The notes: a model not told the origin generated them from the sequence alone. Positions 52,249 to 61,994 are shown, numbered from the stretch's first letter. The stretch: DNA of 64,000 bases from Dyella_A sp035685805 (GCF_035685805.1 NZ_DASSAB010000050.1:28011-92010); one strand, 5' to 3'. Numbers and translations are program-made.

Positions 52249-54807
52249 CTAGTTCGACGGGCAGCTGAGCAGGTGGTCTGCCACCGTGCCCAGCGCAACC
52301 CGCGCGAACGCTACCCTTTCGCCGGCACCGCTGGTCCACGCGAACGGCGTGTCCAGCCGGCGCATGTCGGCGCCCGCGGCCCGGAAACACTTCAGCGGCA
52401 CGCCGAGGCGCTGCCAGGTCTGCCGGGGCAGCCTGGCCAGCTGGCTGCCGATGGCCAGTTCGCCACGGCAGCCCTCGCCGCACGCCATCGCGATGCGGCT
52501 GCCCGCGGGCGACAGTGCATCGATGCGCAGCGTGGTGATCAGCAACACGTCGCCGTTGGTCTCGCGGTCCAGGTCCATTGGCGCATCCGCATGCAGGCGC
52601 AACGCGCCGGTGCTCTGCCCCGTCCACGCGACGCTGCGCGCATCTTCCTGGGCCTGGTAGTCCAGTCCCCGCATCCGCACGCTGCCGTCGGTACTGGCGC
52701 CCGCGTTGGCCGACACCGTGGTCGCCGCGCCATCGACGCCGACCAGCTGCATCGACAGTCCCGGCTCGGCCTTGCCACGGTCGAGGTAGACGCCAGCGCG
52801 CGCGCCGGTCAGCGGCATGCCCGGATCCTCCGGCAGGCGGTCGAGTTCGGCCGGTCGGGCATAGCTGAGCCCGTAGCCGAAGGCGAATTGCGGGTCATAC
52901 CCGGGCTGCCCCACGTTCTGCGGTGGCTGCACCGCCGAGCGCGGCCAGGAGTAGGCCAGCGTGCCGCGGAAATCGTGCGCGACGGCACCTGTAGCAGTGC
53001 GCAGCAGCACATCGGCCACGCCCTCGCCTTCGCTGCCGGGCAGCCAGCCAACCACGAACGCGTCCGCGGCGTTGATCTCGCGATTCACCCACAGCGGCCG
53101 GCCGGTGAGGAACACTGCCACCACCGGGATGCCCTGCGCGTGGAGTTTCCGCAGCAGCGCCAGCTCGTGGTCATCGCCGGGATGGAACGCCAGGTTGGGC
53201 AGGTCGCCCTGGAACTCGGCGTAGGGGTCCTCGCCGAACACCACGATGGCCGCATCCGGCCTGTGCGTGAAGCGGCCATCGGCAGAAAGCTCGGCGCTGC
53301 CGCCGGCCGCTTCGACCTGCCGGCGGACGCCCTCCCAGATCGACGTGGCGCCGGGGAAATCGGCGTTGCTCAAGCCCGTGCCCTGCCAGGTGAGCGTCCA
53401 GCCGCCGTTCTGCCGCGAGATGTTGTCGGCGCTGTCGCCGGTCACCAGCAGATGCTTGCGTGGATCGAGCGGCAGCAGCCCGTGGTTGTTCTTCAGCAGC
53501 ACCAGCGATTCCCGCACGGCCCGGCGCGCCAGCGCGCGATGCGCGGGACTGCCGACGATCTCGCCTGCCCGCTGCGCCAGCGGCAGCGATGACGGCGGCC
53601 CCTGCTCGAACAGTCGCAGCCGCAGCTTGACCCGCAGGATCCGGCGCACCGCGTCGTCCAGCCGCGCCGGCGCGATGGTGCCGGCCTTCACCTCCGCCAG
53701 CGTGTGCTCGTACAGCCCGCGCCAGCTGTCCGGCGCCATCAGCATGTCCATGCCGGCGTGGTACGCGGCCGGGCAATCCTCGTTGCTGCACCCGGGCACC
53801 TGCCCGTGCGCGTTCCAGTCGCTGACCACGAAGCCGCCGAACTGCATGCGCTGCTTGAGCACGTCGGTGAGCAGCGCGCGGTTGCCGCTCATCTTGCGGC
53901 CCTGCCAGCTGGAGAACGAGACCATCACCGTCTGCGCACCGGCGTCGATCGCCGGCGGATAGCCGGCCGCATGGATGCGGATCAGCGCCTGCTCGCTGTC
54001 GGGGTTGTCGCCCTGGTCCTTGCCGTCGCGGGTGCCGCCGTCACCGAGGAAATGCTTGGCCGAGGCGATCACGTGCGAGCGGTCCAGGAACGCGCTGCTG
54101 CCGACCCGGCCCTGCAGCCCTTCGACCATCGCCGAGGCGTAGTCCGCCACGATGCGCGGATCCTCCGAGTAGCCCTCGTAGGCGCGCCCCCAGCGATCGT
54201 CCTGCGGCACCGCCAGCGTGGGCGCGAAGCTCCAGTTGAGGCCGGTGGCACGCACCTCCTGTGCGGTGGCGGCACCAATCGCGCGGATCAGGTCGGGGTC
54301 GCGGGTGGCGCCCAGCGCCGAGTTCTGCGGGAACAGCGTGGCGCCGAGCGTGCTGTTGTCGCCGTGCACCGCATCGACGCCGAACAGCACGGGAACGGCG
54401 AGATGGCCGCCGCGGGTATCGATCGAGGCGGCGTGGAACGCGTCCGCCGCCGCCTGCCATTGCGCCGGCGTGGCGGTACGGCGGCCGCCGGGCTTGGAGT
54501 TGCCGCCGGCGAGAATCGAGCCGAGCCGATAGCGGCGCACGTCCTCCGGCGTCACGCTGCCGATGTCGGCCTGAATCGTCTGGCCGACCTTTTCCTCCAG
54601 CGTCATGCGCGTGAGCAGGGCTTCCACCCGCGCTTCCAGCGCGGGATCCGGTGGCAGCGGCCAACGGGCCTGCGGCCACAGTTCGGGATGAACGGTCGGT
54701 GCGGCGTCCCCGGCGCGCGCCGGGGCGGCAGCGGCAAGCGTGCAGGCCATGACGACGACAGCCACGGCAAGACGCTGCGGCAAGGCGGTGCGGGCGAGAG
54801 AGGACAC
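52249..54807 (-). CDS. secreted GH3 beta-glucosidase (glucan 1,4-beta-glucosidase type)
   Basis: A protein of about 852 residues. A signal peptide (SLARTALPQRLAVAVVVMACTLAAAAPARA) precedes the GH3 N-terminal TIM-barrel domain: VARVEALLTRMTLEEKVGQTIQ, GVDAVHGDN, KHFLGDGGT and the nucleophile in FVVSDWNAHGQ (Asp about 328). The C-terminal alpha/beta domain (about 405-630) has RESLVLLKNNHGLLPLD and PGSEGEGVADVL, and a final beta domain follows. It should release glucose from beta-glucans or cello-oligosaccharides. Start GTG 54807 has AGGGA seven bases upstream; an in-frame ATG at 54849 is possible but sits nine bases from the operator. Confidence 0.9.
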   Translation of the reverse strand: MSSLARTALPQRLAVAVVVMACTLAAAAPARAGDAAPTVHPELWPQARWPLPPDPALEARVEALLTRMTLEEKVGQTIQADIGSVTPEDVRRYRLGSILAGGNSKPGGRRTATPAQWQAAADAFHAASIDTRGGHLAVPVLFGVDAVHGDNSTLGATLFPQNSALGATRDPDLIRAIGAATAQEVRATGLNWSFAPTLAVPQDDRWGRAYEGYSEDPRIVADYASAMVEGLQGRVGSSAFLDRSHVIASAKHFLGDGGTRDGKDQGDNPDSEQALIRIHAAGYPPAIDAGAQTVMVSFSSWQGRKMSGNRALLTDVLKQRMQFGGFVVSDWNAHGQVPGCSNEDCPAAYHAGMDMLMAPDSWRGLYEHTLAEVKAGTIAPARLDDAVRRILRVKLRLRLFEQGPPSSLPLAQRAGEIVGSPAHRALARRAVRESLVLLKNNHGLLPLDPRKHLLVTGDSADNISRQNGGWTLTWQGTGLSNADFPGATSIWEGVRRQVEAAGGSAELSADGRFTHRPDAAIVVFGEDPYAEFQGDLPNLAFHPGDDHELALLRKLHAQGIPVVAVFLTGRPLWVNREINAADAFVVGWLPGSEGEGVADVLLRTATGAVAHDFRGTLAYSWPRSAVQPPQNVGQPGYDPQFAFGYGLSYARPAELDRLPEDPGMPLTGARAGVYLDRGKAEPGLSMQLVGVDGAATTVSANAGASTDGSVRMRGLDYQAQEDARSVAWTGQSTGALRLHADAPMDLDRETNGDVLLITTLRIDALSPAGSRIAMACGEGCRGELAIGSQLARLPRQTWQRLGVPLKCFRAAGADMRRLDTPFAWTSGAGERVAFARVALGTVADHLLSCPSN

Positions 54808-54857
54808 GGCAGATTCCCTGGCTGCGCGGATCGGCGCGCGGCCAAGCATGCCACAGA

Positions 54858-54871
54858 TGAAAGCGCTTTCA
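54858..54871. promoter_or_regulatory. LacI-type operator O3
   Basis: TGAAAGCGCTTTCA, a perfect palindrome just upstream of the GH3 gene and 35 bp from the end of lacI. Shares the AGCGCT core with O1 and O2. Confidence 0.85.
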
Positions 54872-54906
54872 ACCAGCTGCAGTGCGGGCTGCCCGGGGCG
54901 GCCGGA

Positions 54907-55920
54907 TCAGCCCGGAGGCATCGTCGACTGTCGCAACTCGAGCGAGAAAGGAACCTGCACCAGCTCGCCGGTGCCGCGCCCGCGCAGTGATTCCAGCAAC
55001 TGCGCCGCGGCGATCTTGCCCATCTCGCGACTGGGCTGGCGCACCGTGGTCAACGGCGGCCACAACTGCCGGGCCAGCGGCACGTCGTCGAAGCCGGCGA
55101 CCGAGAGATCCTGCGGCACCCGCAGGCCGACCTCCCCGGCCGACCAGATCAGCCCCGCGGCCATGTCGTCGTTGGCGGCGAACACGGCAGTGGGGCGCGG
55201 ATCCAGGCGCAGCAACTGGCGCCCCGCCTCGAATCCGGTGGTGAAGGTGAACCCGCCTTGCACGACCAGCGCGGGGTCCACCGTCAGCCCGGCGGCCGCC
55301 ATCGCCTCGCGATAACCCGCCTCGCGCCAGCGCGAGGCGCCGTGGCTGGGCAGACCGGTGACATGGGCAATGCGTCGATGGCCCAGCGACAGCAGGTGCT
55401 CGACCATCGCGCGCGCCGCCTGCTGCTCGTTCATCGCCACGCCGATCACCCCCTCGCCGTGCTGCGGCGACACGCTGGCGAACGGCAGTGCACGCTCGTG
55501 CAGGAACGCCACCAGGGGCGCGAAGTCGGTCAGCGGCGGCGTGAGGATCAGCCCGTCCGGGTGGTGGTCCGACACTAGGGAATCGAGCCGACGCACCAGG
55601 TCGGCGTCGCGCATGCGCAGCGGCCGCACCATCATGCTGTAGCGCTGCGCGTCGCACGCCTCCAGCACGCCGTCCTGGATCTCGGCCAGGTAGGTGGAGG
55701 ACGGGTTGTCGTTGTTGTCGTACAGCAGGGCGATCAGGAACGTGCGGTTGCCGGCCAGGCTGCGGGCCGACGCCAGCGGGCGATAATCGAGCGCCTTCAT
55801 CGCATCGAGCACGCGCTGGCGGGTGGATTCGCTTACATTGTTTTCTTCGTTCATCACCCGCGACACGGTGGCGGGAGAAACCCCCGCCGCACGCGCTACA
55901 TCTTCGATGCGTATCCGCAT
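54907..55920 (-). CDS. LacI-family transcriptional repressor
   Basis: A 337-residue repressor. The HTH (1-22, RIEDVARAAGVSPATVSRVMN) and hinge (about 45-60, YRPLASARSLAGNRT) precede the periplasmic-binding-like effector domain (about 62-337; HHPDGLILTPP, GHRRIAHVTGLPSHGASRWREAGYREAM, FAANDDMAAGLIW, VAGFDDVPLA). In the Xanthomonadales such regulators bind TGAAAGCGCTTTCA-like palindromes, which occur here three times. It likely responds to a beta-glucoside or its phosphate and controls the GH3, receptor and halogenase-like genes. Its gene is immediately downstream of the GH3 operator. Confidence 0.93.
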   Translation of the reverse strand: MRIRIEDVARAAGVSPATVSRVMNEENNVSESTRQRVLDAMKALDYRPLASARSLAGNRTFLIALLYDNNDNPSSTYLAEIQDGVLEACDAQRYSMMVRPLRMRDADLVRRLDSLVSDHHPDGLILTPPLTDFAPLVAFLHERALPFASVSPQHGEGVIGVAMNEQQAARAMVEHLLSLGHRRIAHVTGLPSHGASRWREAGYREAMAAAGLTVDPALVVQGGFTFTTGFEAGRQLLRLDPRPTAVFAANDDMAAGLIWSAGEVGLRVPQDLSVAGFDDVPLARQLWPPLTTVRQPSREMGKIAAAQLLESLRGRGTGELVQVPFSLELRQSTMPPG

Positions 55921-56073
55921 GAATCCCTCAAATGCTGCGTGCTGTGGATGGACAACCGGACCGCGCCGGCAACCGGGCGGGCGATTCCCGCGCGCACTGG
56001 CTGCAGGGCATCATAGAGGCGGCGTTTGCCGCTGGCGACCTGCCCCGCGCCGTGCTGCCATGGAGGCCTTGTC

Positions 56074-57570
56074 CTGAATCACCCTGACCCCCGTTCCGTG
56101 GCGCCGCGGCGCGAGCTGGCGCTGCGGCAGATCTGGAACATGTGCTTCGGCTTCTTCGGCATCCAGTTCGGGCTGGGGCTGCAGAACGCCAACATCAGCC
56201 GGATCTTCCAGACCCTCGGCGCGCAGCTGGACGACGTGCCGATCCTGTGGATCGCGGGGCCGCTCACCGGGTTGATCGTGCAGCCGCTGGTCGGCTACCT
56301 GTCCGACCGTACCCGCAGCCGCCTGGGCCGGCGGCGGCCGTATTTCCTGCTCGGTGCGGTGCTCTCGGCGATCGCCCTGATCGGGATGCCTCAGGCGCAC
56401 ACGCTTTGGTTCGCCACGGTGCTGCTGTGGCTGCTGGACGCCTCGATCAACATCTCGATGGAGCCGTTCCGCGCCATGGTGGGCGACCTCCTGCCGCTGC
56501 AGCAACGCGCCACCGGCTATGCCATGCAGAGCTTCTTTATCGCCACCGGCGCGCTGATCGCTTCGGCGCTGCCCTGGCTGCTGGCCACGCTGGGCTTGCC
56601 CAATACCGCGCCTGCCGGGGTCACGCCCGACACCGTGCGCTACGCGTTTTATATCGGCGCGGCGGTATTCGTCGCCGCGGTGGCGTGGACCGTGGCGACC
56701 ACGCCCGAGCCGTCACTGACGCCACGCGAGCCGCTGCCGGAGCCGGCCGTGGCCACACGCGTTGCGCCGGCCCGGAGCCGCCGCGCCGGCCTGCGCTGGG
56801 CGGGTGCGGGCGCCGGCGCGCTGGCGTGGCTGGGGCTGAGCGGCTGGCCGCGCTCGCTGGGGGTGCTGGCGATCGGCGCATCGGGCTACGGCCTGGCGCT
56901 GCTCTGGCTCGCTCGCGGCACGCGCGACAACGTGTTCAGCCGCATCCTGACCGAGGTGCACGCCATGCCCGATCGCATGCGCCGGCTGGCCTGGGTGCAG
57001 TTCTTCTCGTTCTTCGCGATGTTCCCGGTGTGGGTCTACACCACCGCCGCGGTGACCGAAGTGCAGTTCGGCAGCTCCGATCCGCGCACGCTGGCATACA
57101 ACGCCGGAGCCAACTGGGTGGGCGTGATGTTCGCCACCTACAACGCTGTTTCCGCGATCACCGCGCTGGCGATCCCGGCGCTGGTGCGTCGCTGGGGCCT
57201 GCGCGCCGCGCATGTGGGCAACCTGTGGCTGGGGGCGCTGGGGCTGGGGTCGTTCCTGCTCATTCGCGACCCGCGCTGGCTGCTGCTGTCGATGGCAGGC
57301 GTCGGCGTGGCCTGGGCGTCGATCCTGTCGCTGCCGTACGCGGCGCTGTCGCGCAGCGCGCCGGACGGCAAGATGGGCCTGACCATGGGCATCTTCAATC
57401 TGTTCATCGTGATCCCGCAGCTGCTCGGCGCCACGCTGCTCGGCCCGCTGCTCGACGTGGCCTTCCACGGCCGTCCGATCTGGGCGATGGCGGTCGCCGG
57501 CGCCAGCCTGTTTGCCGCCGGTCTGTGCACGCTGCGCCTGCGCGAGAGCGATCCGGGCCCGCCCGGCTGA
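56074..57570 (+). CDS. MFS sugar transporter (SUC/GPH type)
   Basis: About 498 residues, 12 membrane helices with a cytoplasmic loop (about 215-245). The signatures FGFFGIQFGLGLQNANISRIFQTLGA, LIVQPLVGYLSDRTRSRLGRRRPYFLLGAVL and ISMEPFRAMVGD are those of the sucrose/maltose permease group (glycoside-pentoside-hexuronide-like). The inferred start is CTG 56074, seven bases after GGAGG at 56062-56066; no in-frame ATG or GTG offers a binding site, and TTG 56026 would add 16 non-membrane residues. It probably imports the sugars released by GH3 and shares the regulator's neighbourhood, divergent from lacI. Confidence 0.82.
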   Translation: MNHPDPRSVAPRRELALRQIWNMCFGFFGIQFGLGLQNANISRIFQTLGAQLDDVPILWIAGPLTGLIVQPLVGYLSDRTRSRLGRRRPYFLLGAVLSAIALIGMPQAHTLWFATVLLWLLDASINISMEPFRAMVGDLLPLQQRATGYAMQSFFIATGALIASALPWLLATLGLPNTAPAGVTPDTVRYAFYIGAAVFVAAVAWTVATTPEPSLTPREPLPEPAVATRVAPARSRRAGLRWAGAGAGALAWLGLSGWPRSLGVLAIGASGYGLALLWLARGTRDNVFSRILTEVHAMPDRMRRLAWVQFFSFFAMFPVWVYTTAAVTEVQFGSSDPRTLAYNAGANWVGVMFATYNAVSAITALAIPALVRRWGLRAAHVGNLWLGALGLGSFLLIRDPRWLLLSMAGVGVAWASILSLPYAALSRSAPDGKMGLTMGIFNLFIVIPQLLGATLLGPLLDVAFHGRPIWAMAVAGASLFAAGLCTLRLRESDPGPPG

Positions 57571-57807
57571 CCGGCTGCGGCCGGCGCCGTGACCCAGGCG
57601 CAGGCGACTCGCAGGCGGTGCTCACCGGGCGTTCGCGCAGCCGGGATATTCGTTCCCGCAAGGGCTGAACCTGTCGCTAGCGACGGCTTAACCCCCGGCG
57701 TGATCCATTCGCCTGCCGCAGTTCGCTGGAGGTTCCGATGCACCTGGCCATGGCCCGTTCCGGTCCCGCTGTCGCCGATGCCACCGAGCGCTGCGCGGGA
57801 GGTCGCG

Positions 57808-59202
57808 ATGTCTGATATCGCCATCGTCGGCGGCGGTGCCGCGGGCGCCGCGGTGTTCGGCGAACTGCTGCGGCGCCCGCGCCGTTCCGGCACGCTGCAC
57901 TGGATCACCGGATGCCCTTCGCCGGGCGTCGGGGTGGCCTACGCCACCGGGGATGAAAGGCATTTGCTGAATGTGCGCGCGGCGGGGATGGGGCTGTTTG
58001 CCGAGCACCGCGACGATTTCCTGCAGCACGCCGGGCGCAGCATCGGGCCAGTCTCGGGCGGCGATTTCCTGCCGCGCCGGGTGTTTGGCGACTTCGTCCA
58101 GGCGCAGATCCAAGCGCGCATGATGCAGGCGCACGCCTGCGGCGTGGACTTTCGCGTGCATCATCCCCGGGCGGTGTCGCTGGCCGGTGCAGCGCACGGC
58201 GGCTATCGCATCGTGCTGGGCGATGGCGAGGCGCTGGATGTGGACACGGTGGTGCTGGCGCTCGGCGCATTGGCACCGCGGGCGCTCAAGACAGTGTCCG
58301 CCGCGGCACTGGCCAGCCCGGCCTATGTGCTCGATCCGTGGGGCGAGCCGCCACCGGCGCCGGCGCCGCGTCGGGTGCTGGTGATCGGCACCGGGCTCAC
58401 CGCGGTCGACACGATCATCTCCGCCAGCACGCGCTGGCCGGAGGCGGCGCTGGTGGCGGTGTCGCGCCACGGGCTGTTGCCGTTGCAACATCCCGCCGTG
58501 CCGGTGGCGCCGTATCCGTTCCAGCACGATCTCAACAACGCCTTGCTCGCCTGCGACGGCGCGGCGGCGATGTCGCGCCTGGTGCGCGAGGCGATCGCCG
58601 ACCCGGCCTGCGCGAACTGGCGCGCCGTCATCGACGGCATGCGTCCAATCAACGCGCGGCTGTGGCAAGGACTGGCGCCGGCGCAGCGCCGACAGTTCCT
58701 GCGCCACCTGCGCTGGGTGTGGGAGGCCTCGCGCCATCGCGTGGCACCGGCATCAGCCGATGCGGTACAGGCGCTGCTCGCCACGGGCCGGCTGCAGGTG
58801 CACGCGGCCCGCGTACTGGCCGTGGACGGCAGCGGCCCGCTCACCGTCACCGTGCGCCATCGCACGAGCCAGGAGATCAGCGCGTTCGAGGCCGACCGGG
58901 TGGTGCAGGCAACCGGGCTCGATACGGCGGCCGCCTACGCAAGCGAGCCGTTGCTGGCGCACCTTCTGCGCAGCGGCCTGGCCGCACCCGACCCGTTGCA
59001 GCTGGGCCTGGCAGCGTGCCCGGACGGCCAACTGCTGGATGCACAGGGGCGGCCCCGGCAAGGCCTGTATGGGCTTGGCGCACTGCTGCGTGGCAGCTTG
59101 TGGGAATGCACCGCCATGCCGGAAATCCGCGCGGCCGCCCATCAGCTGGCGCAACGCCTTGCGCCGACGGACGAGCCGCGCGACGAACAGACGGCCGTCT
59201 AG
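57808..59202 (+). CDS. FAD/NAD(P)-binding oxidoreductase
   Basis: A 464-residue flavoprotein of the FAD-NAD(P)-binding (HI0933/YhiN- or DUF-like) type: N-terminal IAIVGGGAAGAAVFGELLRR, central VLALGALAPRAL and a second Rossmann-like RVLVIGTGLTAVDTI near 195-210, then VVQATGLDT and GLYGLGALLRGSLWECTAMPEIR at the end. Similar proteins are annotated as pyridine nucleotide-disulfide oxidoreductase or hydroxyacylglutathione-associated; substrate unknown. ATG 57808 follows GGGAGG. A 25-residue upstream frame (57738-57815) with its own GGAGG ends inside this gene's start. Confidence 0.75.
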   Translation: MSDIAIVGGGAAGAAVFGELLRRPRRSGTLHWITGCPSPGVGVAYATGDERHLLNVRAAGMGLFAEHRDDFLQHAGRSIGPVSGGDFLPRRVFGDFVQAQIQARMMQAHACGVDFRVHHPRAVSLAGAAHGGYRIVLGDGEALDVDTVVLALGALAPRALKTVSAAALASPAYVLDPWGEPPPAPAPRRVLVIGTGLTAVDTIISASTRWPEAALVAVSRHGLLPLQHPAVPVAPYPFQHDLNNALLACDGAAAMSRLVREAIADPACANWRAVIDGMRPINARLWQGLAPAQRRQFLRHLRWVWEASRHRVAPASADAVQALLATGRLQVHAARVLAVDGSGPLTVTVRHRTSQEISAFEADRVVQATGLDTAAAYASEPLLAHLLRSGLAAPDPLQLGLAACPDGQLLDAQGRPRQGLYGLGALLRGSLWECTAMPEIRAAAHQLAQRLAPTDEPRDEQTAV

Positions 59203-59405
59203 CCGCCCGATCCAGGCGCCGCCGGCGTCGCATGCCGTCGCGCGCAGTTGACGAAGACGGCCATAGCCTCGACACCACGATGCGGCCGCGGCGCGCGTGC
59301 GTCAGACGTGGCAGGCAGGCCGGACGGCGCATCGAACTTTCCGCGCCGGGCGCCTGTCGCTGCGGGGCGACAGCGGCCCACGGGCGCCGACGGAGCGAGC
59401 ACGGC

Positions 59406-61955
59406 ATGAGTCTTCACGATTACCAGCGCAAGCGGGATTTCGCGCACACCCGCGAACCGGCCGCCGATGCCCGTGCCACGGGCGGTGAACGCAGCATCTT
59501 CGTGGTGCAGCTGCATCACGCCAGCCGTCGCCACTACGACTTCCGCCTGCAGATCGGCGACGTGCTCAAGAGCTGGGCGGTGCCCAAGGGCCCCAGCTTC
59601 GATCCCAAGGACAAGCGCCTGGCAGTGGAAGTGGAGGATCACCCGCTGGCCTATGCCGAGTTCACCGGCGACATCGACGAGGGCTACGGCAAGGGTCACG
59701 TCGATCGATTCGACCACGGGGTGTGGTCCACCCGTGGCGATGTGGAGGCGCAGCTGCGCAAGGGGCACCTGCGCTTCAGCCTGTTCGGCGAGCGGCTGCG
59801 CGGCGAGTGGCACCTGGTGCGCAGCCATCGCAAGGAGCGACAGCCGGCATGGTTCCTGATCAAGTCCGAGGATGCCTTCGCCGCCGAGGTGGAGGCCGAT
59901 GACCTGCTCGACGCCACCATGCGCGAAAGCACCCGCAAGGCGGCCGGCAGGTCCGGCGGCGCACGCACGGCCGCGGCCAGGGCGCCGTCGCGGCGACGTG
60001 CGCCGCCGGGCGCCCGCAAGGTGGCCCGGGCGCCCCTGCTCAAGCGCATCAAGGCCACCGCGCAGGCGCGCGCCGCCGCCATCGAGGCGGACTTTTTCGA
60101 GCCGGAACTGGCTCGCCTGTACGCCCATCCGCCGGCCGGCGAAGAGTGGCTGCACGAAGTGAAGTGGGACGGCTACCGCATCCTTGCCACGATCCACGAC
60201 GGCGCCGTCTCGCTGTGGTCGCGCAACGGCCTGTCGTGGACCGAACGGCTGCCCGAGATCGTCCAGGCCATCGCGGCAATGGGACTGGACTCGGCCCGCT
60301 TCGATGGCGAGCTGATCGCGCTGGACACCACCGGGCGCAGCGATTTCAACGCGCTGCAGAAAACGCTTTCCGGCGAGCGCAACGCGCCGCTGGTCTACAT
60401 GATGTTCGACTGCCCCGCGCTCGAGGGCTACGACCTGGCACACGCGCGCCTGGACGACCGCAAGGCACTGCTCGCGCACCTGCTCAAGGACCGGCCCGCG
60501 CCGCTGGCCTACAGCACACACACGGCCGGGCACGGCGACGAGGTGTTCCGCATGGCCGCCGAACAGGCGCTCGAGGGCATCATGTGCAAGCGCGCCGACT
60601 CGACCTATCGGGCCGGGCGCAGCGATGAGTGGCGCAAGGTCAAACGCCTGCAGAGCGACGAGTTCGTGGTGCTCGGCTACACCCCGCCCAGCGGCAGCCG
60701 CACTGGCTTCGGTTCGCTGCTGCTGGGACGCCCGGCCGCCGACGGCAAGCCCGGCTGGATGTACGCCGGACGGGTCGGCAGCGGGTTCAGCGATGACGAC
60801 CTCGCACACATCGCCGACACCATCGCCACCGGCGGCAAACCGCAGCCACCGGTGGCGGTGAGCGACGTCGACCCGCTGCTGCGCGGTGCGCGCTGGGTGT
60901 CGCCCAAGGCAGTGGTGGAAGTCTTCTTCCGCGGCCTCGGCGGCAACCATCTGCTGCGCCAGGCGAGCTTCAAGGGGCTGCGGCCGGACAAGTCCGCCGC
61001 CGACCTGCGCGATTCCGACCAGCCACCCCAGGAGGCCCGCATGGCTGCCGCTACCGACGCATCATCCGCCACTGTCGCCATCAGCCATCCGGACCGCGTG
61101 ATCTACCCGGATGACGCGATCACCAAGCAGGACGTCGCCGACTACTACCAGGCCGTGATGGACTGGTTCCTGCCGGGCGTGCGCGACCGGCCCACCTCGG
61201 TGATGCGCTGTCCCGACGGCATCAACGCCACCTGTTTCTTCCAGAAGCACGCCATCGCCGGCCTGAAGCGCGTGAGCCTGGTGCCACTGGGCGAGGAGTC
61301 GGGCAAGCAGGCGGACTACCTGGTGCCGCGCGATGCTGCCGCGGTGATGGAGCTGGTGCAGTTCGGCGCGCTGGAATTCCATCCGTGGGGGGCGCTGGCC
61401 GGGGATCCCGACGACGCCGACCGGCTGGTGTTCGACCTGGACCCCGCACCGGACGTGGGCTGGGATCAGGTGGTGGCGGCGGCGCGACTGGTGCGGCGCA
61501 AGCTCGATCAGCTTGGCCTGCAGAGTTTCCTGCGCACCACCGGCGGCAAGGGGCTGCACGTGGTGCTGCCGCTGAACCCGGCCACCGCATGGAGCACCGC
61601 CAAGCCGTTCGCCCACGCGTTTGCCAGCTCGCTGGCACAGGCACACCCTACCGAGTTCGTCGCGGTGGCGGCCAAGGCGCAGCGCAAGGGCAGGATCTTT
61701 CTCGATTACCTGCGCAACAGCCGCGGCGCCACCAGCGTGGCGTCGTATTCGCTGCGGTCGCGTCCCGGCGCGCCGGTGGCGGTGCCAATCCGCTGGGAGG
61801 AGCTGGGCAAGATCAGCGGCGGCGATCACTACACGTTGCGCAACACGCCTGCACGGCTGGCCCGCCTGCGCCGCGACCCGTGGGAAGGCATCGACACGCT
61901 CAAGCAGGACCTGCAACAGGTGCTGGACACGCTCGCCGCCGAGGCCGACGACTGA
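59406..61955 (+). CDS. ligD: multifunctional DNA ligase LigD (NHEJ)
   Basis: Repairs double-strand breaks by non-homologous end joining with Ku. The 849-residue protein has three domains in PE-LIG-POL order: phosphoesterase (about 30-175; FVVQLHHASRRHYDFRLQ, VPKGPS, VEDHPLAYAEFTG), ATP-dependent ligase (about 215-520; nucleotidyl Lys about 252 in EVKWDGYR, DGELIALD, EGIMCKR, KVKRLQSDEFVVLGY) and archaeo-eukaryotic-type polymerase (about 555-849; RVIYPDDAITKQDVADYY, HPWGAL, DLDPAPDVGWDQV, FLRTTGGKGLHVVLPL). ATG 59406 is the start of the PE domain. Convergent with ku, forming a compact NHEJ locus. Confidence 0.96.
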   Translation: MSLHDYQRKRDFAHTREPAADARATGGERSIFVVQLHHASRRHYDFRLQIGDVLKSWAVPKGPSFDPKDKRLAVEVEDHPLAYAEFTGDIDEGYGKGHVDRFDHGVWSTRGDVEAQLRKGHLRFSLFGERLRGEWHLVRSHRKERQPAWFLIKSEDAFAAEVEADDLLDATMRESTRKAAGRSGGARTAAARAPSRRRAPPGARKVARAPLLKRIKATAQARAAAIEADFFEPELARLYAHPPAGEEWLHEVKWDGYRILATIHDGAVSLWSRNGLSWTERLPEIVQAIAAMGLDSARFDGELIALDTTGRSDFNALQKTLSGERNAPLVYMMFDCPALEGYDLAHARLDDRKALLAHLLKDRPAPLAYSTHTAGHGDEVFRMAAEQALEGIMCKRADSTYRAGRSDEWRKVKRLQSDEFVVLGYTPPSGSRTGFGSLLLGRPAADGKPGWMYAGRVGSGFSDDDLAHIADTIATGGKPQPPVAVSDVDPLLRGARWVSPKAVVEVFFRGLGGNHLLRQASFKGLRPDKSAADLRDSDQPPQEARMAAATDASSATVAISHPDRVIYPDDAITKQDVADYYQAVMDWFLPGVRDRPTSVMRCPDGINATCFFQKHAIAGLKRVSLVPLGEESGKQADYLVPRDAAAVMELVQFGALEFHPWGALAGDPDDADRLVFDLDPAPDVGWDQVVAAARLVRRKLDQLGLQSFLRTTGGKGLHVVLPLNPATAWSTAKPFAHAFASSLAQAHPTEFVAVAAKAQRKGRIFLDYLRNSRGATSVASYSLRSRPGAPVAVPIRWEELGKISGGDHYTLRNTPARLARLRRDPWEGIDTLKQDLQQVLDTLAAEADD

Positions 61956-61994
61956 CGCGTCGCCGCCGGATACTCCTCCGGCAGCCGACGCGTC
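61954..61994. terminator. long hairpin between convergent ligD and ku
   Basis: Outer arms GACGCGTCG (61954-61962) / CGACGCGTC (61986-61994), perfect, enclose an inner arm pair GCCGGA (61965-61970) / TCCGGC (61977-61982). No T-run follows, so it may act as a factor-assisted, two-way terminator or a replication/RNA barrier. Confidence 0.45.

Noticed and set aside
58338..59405. N-terminal extension of LigD
   Set aside because: Antisense-like reading of the flavoprotein gene; LigD proteins begin near ATG 59406.
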